From Pseudomonadota bacterium (GTDB lineage Bacteria; Pseudomonadota; Gammaproteobacteria; Steroidobacterales; Steroidobacteraceae), in assembly GCA_023391335.1 (NCBI GenBank), contig JAEWBG010000051.1:1-64000 (forward strand): a DNA stretch of 64,000 bases, read 5' to 3'. The notes beneath the pieces are model-generated. The model was not told the DNA's origin. It searched no databases and worked only from the letters and a program-made list of their open reading frames with translations. Of this stretch, positions 57,567 through 64,000 are shown in pieces; position 1 is the first letter of the stretch, and every line of letters starts with the position of its first letter. The translations under genes were made by a program, and so were the position numbers.

Positions 57567-57713
57567 TGTCTCTATGTGATCGATGTGGCCGCACGCGACA
57601 AGATCCCTCGCAAGGGCGGCCCGGGAATCATGAAGTCGGATCTATTGATCATTAACAAGATCGACCTGGCACCGCATGTGGGTGCTTCCCTCGATGCCAC
57701 GAAACCCAATACA
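57567..57713 (+). pseudogene. ureG: ureG remnant (urease accessory GTPase)
   Basis: About 49 codons match the middle of UreG: YVIDVAARDKIPRKGGPGI, then KSDLLIINKIDLAPHVGASL. These carry the GTPase NKxD motif, but the P-loop and the C-terminal part are absent. The surrounding frame (57,531-57,797) shows no further UreG-like sequence. It is the scar of a lost urease locus beside hupE/ureJ. Confidence 0.85.
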
Positions 57714-57793
57714 CGAGGTTGTTTCGGTCTTAATCGATCATCGCGGCTGGGAGCACCTGTCCTGTCATCGGGCAGTGCTATCATCCGCCGCCT

Positions 57794-58348
57794 ATGAATC
57801 GAGACCTGGACAAAATGCGCCGGCGGCCGTTCTTCTTCCCGCTGTTGCTGCCGGTGATTCTCTTCATTGCTCTGGTTGCCGCGGCCGCGTGGTTGTTCGA
57901 CGCGCGCGCGACCACGGTCGTGTTCGTGGTGCGGCATGGGGAAACCGAGCCCGGCAATGATCCTGATCCGGCGTTAAGTGTCGAAGGCCGCGAGCGTGCA
58001 GCTCATCTCGCAAAGGTGTTGTCGCAAGCGCAGCCCGTCCGTGCGATCGATGCGATTTTCGCGTCCGAATTCCGTCGCACTCATCAGACTGTCACGCCCT
58101 TATCCGAAACGTTGGCGCTCCCCGTGAATCTGATCCCCAGCGGCACCTGGGGCGATCTGGCCCATCGAATCACCCACGAACATCGCGGCGAATATGTATT
58201 GGTTGCCGGAAGCACGAACACGATCCCGCAGTTGATCGAAGGCTTGAGCGGAGAGAAGGTGACGCTGCGAGACGACGAGTACGACACGATGTTCATCATC
58301 TTTGTGCCACAGATCTCGAAGACGCGCGTGGTGCGGCTGAGGTATTGA
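57794..58348 (+). CDS. Membrane-anchored histidine phosphatase family protein
   Basis: A 184-residue protein with one N-terminal membrane helix (PFFFPLLLPVILFIALVAAA) and a phosphoglycerate-mutase-like domain. The RHGE catalytic motif (VVRHGETEPG, near 45) and second-half histidine region (VAGSTNTIPQL) are seen; the second histidine of the classical pair appears replaced (GSTN instead of GH). Activity is therefore uncertain, and the substrate is unknown. The catalytic domain probably faces the periplasm. Confidence 0.8.
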   Translation: MNRDLDKMRRRPFFFPLLLPVILFIALVAAAAWLFDARATTVVFVVRHGETEPGNDPDPALSVEGRERAAHLAKVLSQAQPVRAIDAIFASEFRRTHQTVTPLSETLALPVNLIPSGTWGDLAHRITHEHRGEYVLVAGSTNTIPQLIEGLSGEKVTLRDDEYDTMFIIFVPQISKTRVVRLRY

Positions 58349-58368
58349 GCGGGACGCCCTGATGAGGT

Positions 58369-58543
58369 AATGGAGTGATGAGGTGAAATGGCGTAGCGTG
58401 CGGAATACGTCACCTCACCTGTAGTGGCGCACGGGCGTTAGATCAACCGTCCACGCGGATCCAACTACCTACTTCTTCGACCCGTCGCTCACTTCCTCAC
58501 TGCGCAGCCTCACATCCTCACTATCCATTGCCTGTTACTCATC
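58369..58543. repeat. Word-repeat spacer before yjbQ
   Basis: GATGAGGTAATGGAGTGATG and GAGGTGAAATGG on the left face complementary words CACCTCACCTG, CTCACTTCCTCAC and CACATCCTCAC on the right. This is the same architecture as other spacers here, with its own word. No gene is seen. Confidence 0.6.
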
Positions 58544-58963
58544 ATGGTGTTCCACAAGACGTTATCGTTCGACATCGCAGCGCGCACATTTCGCATGATC
58601 ACGACAGACGTCGCCGAGTGCGTGCGCGCATCGGGCGTGAAGGATGGGTTGTGCACGGTGTTCATTCGTCACACGAGTGCGTCGGTTTTGATCACCGAAA
58701 ACGCGGATTCGGCGGTGCGACGGGATCTCGAGAAGTTCATGCGCCGCGTCGCGCCGGATGGCAGCCCGGATTACGAGCACGACACTGAAGGTCCCGACGA
58801 TATGCCGGCGCACATCCGGAACATGCTCACGGCGAGCAGCATCAGCGTGCCGATCATCGATGGCGAGCTTGCTCTCGGTACGTGGCAGGGCGTTTATGTT
58901 TGGGAGCATCGCGCGCATCGACACTCGCGCGAAATCATCGTCACCGTAGTGGGAGAGAAGTGA
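58544..58963 (+). CDS. yjbQ: YjbQ family protein (UPF0047)
   Basis: A 139-residue protein of the UPF0047 family, described as having weak thiamine-phosphate synthase activity. Signature FIRHTSASVLITENAD and the C-terminal WQGVYVWEHRAHRHSREIIV are conserved. It likely binds a metal through histidines. It stands alone, convergent with the DUF2167 gene across a 36-base gap. Confidence 0.93.
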   Translation: MVFHKTLSFDIAARTFRMITTDVAECVRASGVKDGLCTVFIRHTSASVLITENADSAVRRDLEKFMRRVAPDGSPDYEHDTEGPDDMPAHIRNMLTASSISVPIIDGELALGTWQGVYVWEHRAHRHSREIIVTVVGEK

Positions 58964-58999
58964 CGAAGCGAGAATTCGCCTCGCCACTTCTAGATTGTC

Positions 59000-59932
59000 T
59001 TAGGCGCTCGGTTCGGTACTGCGCTTACCTTTGAAGAACTTGGCGATTGCCGCGCCGAAGCCCGCGATGGCGATGAAGATGATCTTCGCGAACTTGGCCA
59101 AGAACAGGCCGACCATCGCCAGCAATCCGAGCTTCTTTGCCGCAATACCGCCGATCAATGCGGCCAATCCGTAAGCCGCAACCTTGTCGGTCGATGAATC
59201 GAAGTCGGTGTAGCGTTTGCCGCTGTTGAAATCGACGGAGGACAACAGCTGGTGTGCTACTGGCTTGTCGCTCTCGATGTTCGATGCCGCCGTGACCAGG
59301 TCGAGCGAGATGTACCCCTCGCGACCGAGTACGTACGTGTTGTAGTTGATCGAGGGATCTTCGTCTTGACCGCCGATGTCGCGGACCTCGGCTGACCAAA
59401 CCAGGCGATGCGAAGTGGAATCGTACTTCGGCGATTCAACCCAACGAGTCACTTCGATCGGCGGCACGCCGAGCTCTTTGCGATGGGCGTTGCCGGCCAG
59501 CGTTCCTTCTTTGATGTTCTTGAGCAACTCATCGCCGTCCCAATCCTTGGCATCATCATCTTTGATGTAACCGGCAGGTTCGAAATCGAGCGTGGCGAAC
59601 CATTGGCCTTGTTCAGCCGGCAACACCAGCCCGAGGAAGTTGTCGTCGGTTTGGTTACCCATGCGATCCATCAATGCGGCACCTTCCTTGGCGGGGATGT
59701 AGCGGAATCCGGCGGGCAGGTTCAGTTGCGCCTGGTCGCGCAGTGTGATGGTGCTCGGACCCTCGACGGTCGCCGCCCTTGCGGCTTCCCATACGGGATC
59801 GGGTTTTTCGGTTGCAGTTTGTTCCTCTTGGTTCGATTGTTCTTCGTCTGCATAGGCGGCAGGTGCAAGCCCGAATGCCAAAAGGCAGGCGGCAAGCAGC
59901 CCGTTCGCTGTTCTGAAATAGGCTCCTAGCAT
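59000..59932 (-). CDS. DUF2167 domain membrane protein
   Basis: A 310-residue protein with a signal peptide (GLLAACLLAFGLAPAAYA), a long periplasmic DUF2167 domain (about 50-235; FRYIPAKEGAALMDRMGN) and a C-terminal alanine/glycine-rich membrane segment (about 250-300). DUF2167 proteins are exported membrane proteins of unknown function. ATG 59,932 is chosen at the signal peptide; a TTG at 60,007 would add 25 residues. Confidence 0.88.
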   Translation of the reverse strand: MLGAYFRTANGLLAACLLAFGLAPAAYADEEQSNQEEQTATEKPDPVWEAARAATVEGPSTITLRDQAQLNLPAGFRYIPAKEGAALMDRMGNQTDDNFLGLVLPAEQGQWFATLDFEPAGYIKDDDAKDWDGDELLKNIKEGTLAGNAHRKELGVPPIEVTRWVESPKYDSTSHRLVWSAEVRDIGGQDEDPSINYNTYVLGREGYISLDLVTAASNIESDKPVAHQLLSSVDFNSGKRYTDFDSSTDKVAAYGLAALIGGIAAKKLGLLAMVGLFLAKFAKIIFIAIAGFGAAIAKFFKGKRSTEPSA

Positions 59933-60031
59933 CGCTGTTCCCCAGGTTTGAGTCCGTACGTTGCGGACCAGCGCACCTTGGCCGAAAGCGGCTGGCCGGG
60001 CAAGCAATGCGACAGTACGCGGCGGCGTGGC

Positions 60032-60059
60032 TTGCTCCGGGAAAGTCCAGTGCTACAAT
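60032..60059 (+). promoter_or_regulatory. Sigma-70 promoter for tRNA-Ala
   Basis: TTGCTC at 60,032-60,037, a 16-base spacer and TACAAT at 60,054-60,059. It is placed 18 bases before the tRNA-Ala 5' end, and a GC-rich discriminator follows. Confidence 0.7.
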
Positions 60060-60077
60060 TCGCCGCCTTCCATCGGT

Positions 60078-60153
60078 GGGGCCGTAGCTCAGCTGGGAGA
60101 GCGTCTCGTTCGCAATGAGAAGGTCAGGAGTTCGATCCTCCTCGGCTCCACCA
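60078..60153 (+). tRNA. tRNA-Ala(CGC)
   Basis: 76 nt with encoded CCA. Acceptor GGGGCCG pairs with CGGCTCC, D-arm GCTCAGCTGGGAGAGC, anticodon loop TTCGCAA (anticodon CGC, reading GCG), T-arm AGGAGTTCGATCCTCCT. All arms pair. Confidence 0.96.
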
Positions 60154-60164
60154 ACTTCTAACCT

Positions 60165-60305
60165 AGTGACTAGCGGATAGCGGATCGTGACTAGCAAATC
60201 ATCACTAGCACCACCGCGCCAAATCGCCTTTACGCTATTCACTATGCACCGGTCCCTAGTCCATCCAGTCCGTAGTCGGTCCGAGTCACTAGTCACCAGT
60301 CACTA
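60165..60305. repeat. CTAGTGACTAG word-repeat between two tRNA genes
   Basis: GTGACTAGCGGATAGCGGATCGTGACTAG on the left (shown in words GTGACTAG, CGGATAG, CGGATCG) and GTCACTAGTCACCAGTCACT on the right can pair. The same CGGATAGCGGATCGTGA word occurs before dnaX at 4,751-4,772. Confidence 0.65.
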
Positions 60306-60311
60306 CCTCAC

Positions 60312-60387
60312 GCCCCCGTAGCTCAGTGGATAGAGCGACCGCCTCCTAAGCGGTAGGTCGCAGGTTCAACTCCTGCCGGGGGCACCA
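60312..60387 (+). tRNA. tRNA-Arg(CCT)
   Basis: 76 nt with encoded CCA. Acceptor GCCCCCG pairs with CGGGGGC, D-arm GCTCAGTGGATAGAGC, anticodon loop CTCCTAA (anticodon CCT, reading AGG), T-arm GCAGGTTCAACTCCTGC. It lies 158 bases after tRNA-Ala. The 140-base region after it, up to higA, shows another word-repeat. Confidence 0.96.
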
Positions 60388-60529
60388 ATTCGGCTGGCGC
60401 GCCGTGTGATTAGCGGATGGTGACTGGAAGGCCGGCGCTGCGCATCCACAATCGCCGTCCGAATTGCCACTATCCGCGAGTCACGAACCACTAAACTCGA
60501 AGCTCATTGCGCGATGCGTTATACGCTGA

Positions 60530-60820
60530 TCAGGCCACACGCTTCGTGTCTATCGGCCTGATTCTAGGGCGGCGTTTCTTCTGCGCCTGCCACAAGTCGT
60601 ACGACATTTGCATTCGCATCCACGACTCTGCTGCGCCACCTAGCGCTGCAGCCAGGCGAATCGCCAGTTCAGCGCTAACGGCCGCTCGGCCGTTTACGAC
60701 GCGCGACAGAGCGACGCGCGAGACTTCCAGACGTTTTGCGAGTTCAGTGACGGTCATCGTCCGCAAGATCGTGTCTTGAAGCACTTCGCCCGGATGCGGG
60801 GGGTTATGCATCTGCGCCAT
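60530..60820 (-). CDS. higA: HigA-type antitoxin
   Basis: A 96-residue antitoxin with a helix-turn-helix (TVTELAKRLEVSRVALSRVVNGRAAV in the family position, about 22-48) and the HigA/VapI start PPHPGEVL. It neutralises HigB and represses the operon. It is encoded 10 bases after higB, in the toxin-first order typical of hig loci. Confidence 0.93.
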   Translation of the reverse strand: MAQMHNPPHPGEVLQDTILRTMTVTELAKRLEVSRVALSRVVNGRAAVSAELAIRLAAALGGAAESWMRMQMSYDLWQAQKKRRPRIRPIDTKRVA

Positions 60821-60830
60821 TAACGTGCCC

Positions 60831-61109
60831 TCAGTGGTAGTCCTGGTAGTCGACCAATTCGGCGTGCCCGCCCCGGAATCTGAAAGTCAGTCGCCAATTC
60901 TCATCGAGCCACACCGCGTAATGTCCATCCAACTCGCCTTTGAGTGGATGTAAGTGCCATCCTGGACGGCTCATGTCATCAGGGCCAAGCGCCGCATCGA
61001 GCTGACCGAGTTGCAGTCGAAGTCTCTTTGCGTGTTTCGGCTGGATGCCAGCCTTGGAGCCAGTGCGAAAAAATCGTTCAATACCGCCGTGACGGAAGCT
61101 CTTGATCAT
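60831..61109 (-). CDS. higB: HigB-type toxin (RelE/ParE superfamily)
   Basis: A 92-residue mRNA interferase of the plasmid-maintenance killer family, with MIKSFRHGGIERFFRTG and the C-terminal ENWRLTFRFRGGHAELVDYQDYH. It cleaves mRNA on the ribosome when free of HigA. All signature blocks are intact, so the pair looks functional. A candidate operator lies just upstream. Confidence 0.93.
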   Translation of the reverse strand: MIKSFRHGGIERFFRTGSKAGIQPKHAKRLRLQLGQLDAALGPDDMSRPGWHLHPLKGELDGHYAVWLDENWRLTFRFRGGHAELVDYQDYH

Positions 61110-61114
61110 GGAGC

Positions 61115-61131
61115 GTATCTCTATGCGATAC
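61115..61131 (-). promoter_or_regulatory. Candidate HigA operator
   Basis: An inverted repeat GTATC-N7-GATAC lies 6-22 bases upstream of the higB start, a place and shape typical for HigA autoregulation. Only five bases per half-site are conserved, so support is moderate. Confidence 0.45.
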
Positions 61132-61518
61132 AGGCCACAAGGACGGGGAGAACCTGATATTGGCTATTTCAATGGCGCCTCGGGCACGCATTTTTATTGG
61201 CTTTGGGAAGAAATGAGAGCGTCGCCCCGCACCGGACACGTGCACGGGATGAAAGCTGCTCAATGCGTGAAAGTCGCTGATGGGTTGTGACTAGAAGAGC
61301 GGCCCGGATCTGACCTGACGCCAGTCCCCCCTGATGCGGGCGCATCCTTCCTGACGATAGTCCGTCCTGATCGCGAAGCGATCCGTCGCGGTCCTACGCG
61401 TCTTGAGTCCCGCGGTACGCGGTTGTACTTACCTCCGACTTCCTCGTGAGTACCCGAGGGAACTCTCGCTGCGTCGATACCGTTGCGCGAAGTTGTGCCA
61501 TCTGCACGAGGGAATGTC
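61132..61518. other. Spacer between higBA and the TonB receptor
   Basis: About 390 bases containing promoters for divergent genes. Small hairpins are visible, such as GATCGCGAAGCGATC near 61,368. Short open frames here show no recognisable motif and no consistent codon pattern, so no gene is called. Confidence 0.4.
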
Positions 61519-64000
61519 ATGTCGCGTTCTAGTCACGGCCGATCGTCTGCACTTCGTCGCGGCATGCGACACGTTCTATTCGCCAGCGGACTACTTTGCA
61601 CGACACTCGTCGTGCAAGCACAAACTGCAAGCGGCACGCTGCGCGGGCAAGTTCATGCGCCCGACAGTGCGCCCGCCACAGTCACGGCGACGAATACTCA
61701 AACCGGATTTGCACGCACCGTGCAGAGCGCAACCGGTGGGGCATATGCAATTCCAGGATTGCCGCCCGGCACGTATCGCGTCGATGTGAACGCTGGCGGA
61801 CAAACCTCGTCGCGCACCGTCATTCTGCAAGTCGGACAGACAGCGACGCTCGACCTAGATGTGGCGCCGACGAGCGAGGCGCCCGTCGAAACCGTCACGG
61901 TGACAGCAACGCAACTATTCGAAACGCGCACGTCGGAAGTCGCATACAACGTAACGACTCGCGAGATTCAGGCGCTGCCGCAGAACTCGCGCAACTTTCT
62001 CGCCTTCGCCGACATCGTTCCCGGCGTACAGCTAGTGAACAGCCCCGATGGTTCGACGAGTCAACTGCGCAGCGGCGCGCAATCTGCCAACGGCGTGAAT
62101 GTATTTATCGATGGGGTGGGGCAAAAGAACTACGTGTTGAGCGGCGGCATCAGCGGGCAGACCGCGACGCGCGGCAATCCCTTTCCGCAATTGGCGATCG
62201 CCGAATATCGTGTGATCACCTCGAACTACAAAGCGGAGTTCGATCAATTGAGCAGTGCTGCGGTCGTGGCCGCCACTCGATCAGGCACGAATGAATTCGA
62301 AGCCGATGGATTTTGGGACCGCACTTCGGAGAATTGGCGCGCCGCAGATCCCATCGAAGCCAAAGCCGGCAAAAAGGTGCCGTCCACTCAAGAGCAGTAT
62401 GGCGTGGCATTTGGTGGGCCGATTATCCGCGACGTGATGCATTTCTTCCTGACGTACGAAGCGAAGACATTCGAATCGCCGGAAAGCGTCACCTATGGCC
62501 GCGGCATTGCATCGCTTCCAAACTTCGATCAGTTCGTGGGGCCGACGAGCACGCCGTTCGATGAAGATCTGTTCTTCGGCAAGATCGACTGGAGTATTGG
62601 AGACGCGCATCTACTCGAGTTGACGTTCAAATATCGCGACGAAAGCGAGATCACGAGCGTCGGCGATCAGACCTCGGATCCATATGCGACCTCACGCGAT
62701 AACACCGAAAAGCGTGTAGATCTGCGTTATCAATTGAGCGCGGATCGATTTCTCAATGACGCGCATCTCACGTACGAAGATGCGAGCTTCAATCCACGTC
62801 CGAAAACGAATGCCCCTGGGCAGATTCTCACGACGGGAAACCGCGACGATGTTGTTTTGCGCGTCGGCGGCGGACCTGACTTTCAGCGCAAGTCGCAGAA
62901 GGGCTGGAGTATTCAAGACGATCTGACGTTCAACGCATTCGACTGGGCCGGACGGCACACCGTAAAGACCGGCTTGAAGTACAAACAAATCAAGATGAAT
63001 GCGTTCGAGCAGCAGCCTTACAACCCGCAGTTCTATTACGACATTAATACGAGCACATCGATTCCGTATCGCGTGGAATTCGGCGCGCCACTGCCGGGCG
63101 TTCCGGATCCGAATATCGAATCGACGAACAAACAGTTCGGCATTTATCTGCAGGACGATTGGGAAATCAACGAACACTGGCTCGCGAACATCGGTGTGCG
63201 GTGGGATTACGAACGCACGCCAGCGTGGGAAAACTACGTGACGCCGGGCGATGTGGTCGCTGCGATCAATTCTCAGGATCCCAATGCTGCCGCGGGGCAA
63301 ACCTATGCTCAGACGTTGGCGCTTGGCGGCATCGACATCAATGACTACATCAGCACCGGCAACAATCGCGACGCGTTCACGGGCGGCATTCAGCCGCGAC
63401 TGGGCCTGTCATACGATTTGTTTGGCGATGAGCGACATGTGATTTTCGCGGGCGCGGGTCGCGCGTACGACCGCAATGTTTTCGACTATCTCGCCATCGA
63501 ACAATCGAAGGGCACGTTCCCAACCTACACGCGAACGTTCGACGCACCCGGCCATCCCTGCAATGCCGGCGCAACCGACTGCATCCCTTGGGACCCGGCG
63601 TATTTCGATCGCGCAAATTTGGAAGCGCTCGTTGCAAGCAATCCTTCGTTCGGGCGTGAGGTCGATTTGATCAATAACAATCTGCGCACGCCGTATTCCG
63701 ATCAGTACAGCCTAGGCATGCGCAACCGCATATCGATTGGCAACCAAGACTGGAACACGACCGCAACGCTGTCCTACATCCGTTCGAAGGACGGCATCGT
63801 GTTTTTGCTTGGAAACCGACGTCCTGATGGGACATTTTTCGAGCCGAATTCGACTTGGGGCACGCAGCCCTGGGGCTTTGGTCTGCCGGGACTCGGCACC
63901 TTGTTGATCGGACGAAATGGTATCGAAACGCGATCAAAGATGGTCTTGCTGCAAGCCGAGAAGCCATACACGCGGGAGTCGGGGTGGAGTGCCACGTTCG
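61519..64000 (+). CDS. TonB-dependent receptor, Oar-like (3' truncated by window)
   Basis: At least 827 residues of an outer-membrane receptor. A signal peptide (LFASGLLCTTLVVQAQ) is followed by a carboxypeptidase regulatory-like beta domain (about 38-115; GAYAIPGLPPGTYRV). A TonB plug (about 130-230; FIDGVGQKNYV) and beta-barrel strands follow, with the DDWEINEHWLANIGVRWDYE block. The Oar-like group imports or binds large substrates such as glycans or peptides. ATG 61,519 has GAGGGA 6 bases before it. The barrel and C-terminal strand lie beyond the window. Confidence 0.9.
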   Translation, partial: MSRSSHGRSSALRRGMRHVLFASGLLCTTLVVQAQTASGTLRGQVHAPDSAPATVTATNTQTGFARTVQSATGGAYAIPGLPPGTYRVDVNAGGQTSSRTVILQVGQTATLDLDVAPTSEAPVETVTVTATQLFETRTSEVAYNVTTREIQALPQNSRNFLAFADIVPGVQLVNSPDGSTSQLRSGAQSANGVNVFIDGVGQKNYVLSGGISGQTATRGNPFPQLAIAEYRVITSNYKAEFDQLSSAAVVAATRSGTNEFEADGFWDRTSENWRAADPIEAKAGKKVPSTQEQYGVAFGGPIIRDVMHFFLTYEAKTFESPESVTYGRGIASLPNFDQFVGPTSTPFDEDLFFGKIDWSIGDAHLLELTFKYRDESEITSVGDQTSDPYATSRDNTEKRVDLRYQLSADRFLNDAHLTYEDASFNPRPKTNAPGQILTTGNRDDVVLRVGGGPDFQRKSQKGWSIQDDLTFNAFDWAGRHTVKTGLKYKQIKMNAFEQQPYNPQFYYDINTSTSIPYRVEFGAPLPGVPDPNIESTNKQFGIYLQDDWEINEHWLANIGVRWDYERTPAWENYVTPGDVVAAINSQDPNAAAGQTYAQTLALGGIDINDYISTGNNRDAFTGGIQPRLGLSYDLFGDERHVIFAGAGRAYDRNVFDYLAIEQSKGTFPTYTRTFDAPGHPCNAGATDCIPWDPAYFDRANLEALVASNPSFGREVDLINNNLRTPYSDQYSLGMRNRISIGNQDWNTTATLSYIRSKDGIVFLLGNRRPDGTFFEPNSTWGTQPWGFGLPGLGTLLIGRNGIETRSKMVLLQAEKPYTRESGWSATF

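Noticed and set aside
61102..61290. 62-codon plus-strand frame upstream of the TonB receptor
   Set aside because: It starts within the higB promoter/operator area and has no recognisable motif or clear ribosome-binding site.

Overview
This window is a stretch of chromosome from a gammaproteobacterium, most plausibly of the Steroidobacteraceae/Nevskiales/Xanthomonadales neighbourhood. The evidence is gene order and families: ffs-dnaX-ybaB-recR, dapA/gcvR/bcp, clpS-clpA-infA-aat, ftsK-lolA-rarA-serS, gspCDEF, a PA3496-type small protein, and an Oar-like TonB receptor. No 16S gene is present, so the taxonomic call is inference. Nearly all of the window is ordinary core genome with uniform, GC-rich codon use. 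No prophage, IS transposase, integrase or CRISPR array was seen.

Layout: 1-350 holds a tRNA-Ser 5' fragment fused to a multi-hairpin repeat. 0.35-4.5 kb: dapA (minus), then gcvR, bcp, a PIN-PhoH ATPase and queF. 4.6-7.5 kb: SRP RNA, dnaX, ybaB, recR. 7.6-17.6 kb: rsgA, an M48 protease, orn, a DUF938 methyltransferase, a DUF1249 protein, a tail-specific protease, small membrane proteins, a Gfo/Idh/MocA oxidoreductase and a secreted gluzincin-like protein. 17.6-23 kb: hsp20 behind a textbook RpoH-type promoter, then the methylcitrate operon prpBCD with a class III cyclase gene attached to its end. 23-27.4 kb: a GH43 lipoprotein, then a DNA-repair pair (radical SAM protein plus a UdgX-type uracil-DNA binding protein that carries a frameshift).

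27.5-33.7 kb: gspC-D-E-F of a type II secretion system, with the pseudopilin genes absent. 34-40.5 kb: clpS, clpA, infA, aat, a FemAB/GNAT-like gene and trxB. 40.7-47 kb: ftsK, lolA, a VanZ-like gene, rarA, serS. 47-48.3 kb: a DUF1801 gene with an in-frame stop, then an intact tRNA-Ser(UGA) followed by two decayed tRNA-Ser 3' ends in tandem. 48.4-55.1 kb: a Bax-inhibitor-like membrane protein and a signalling cassette (two HWE-type histidine kinases, one stand-alone receiver, one hotdog thioesterase). 55-60 kb: a TPR protein, a HupE/UreJ protein beside a ureG remnant, a membrane-anchored phosphohistidine phosphatase, YjbQ and a DUF2167 protein. 60-64 kb: tRNA-Ala, tRNA-Arg, a HigBA toxin-antitoxin pair and the first part of a TonB-dependent receptor that runs off the window.

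Three observations stand out. (1) A tRNA-Ser-linked repeat folds into four consecutive hairpins at both ends of the window, and the arms change in compensating ways between copies. (2) Intergenic spacers repeatedly contain locus-specific, word-like repeats (GTCACTAGTCAC, CACGGAGAACG, GGCTGGAGG, AACCGCCAACC), often as imperfect inverted repeats around convergent gene ends. (3) Single-lesion or remnant genes occur (udgX, DUF1801, ureG), so gene loss is in progress or the assembly has point errors.
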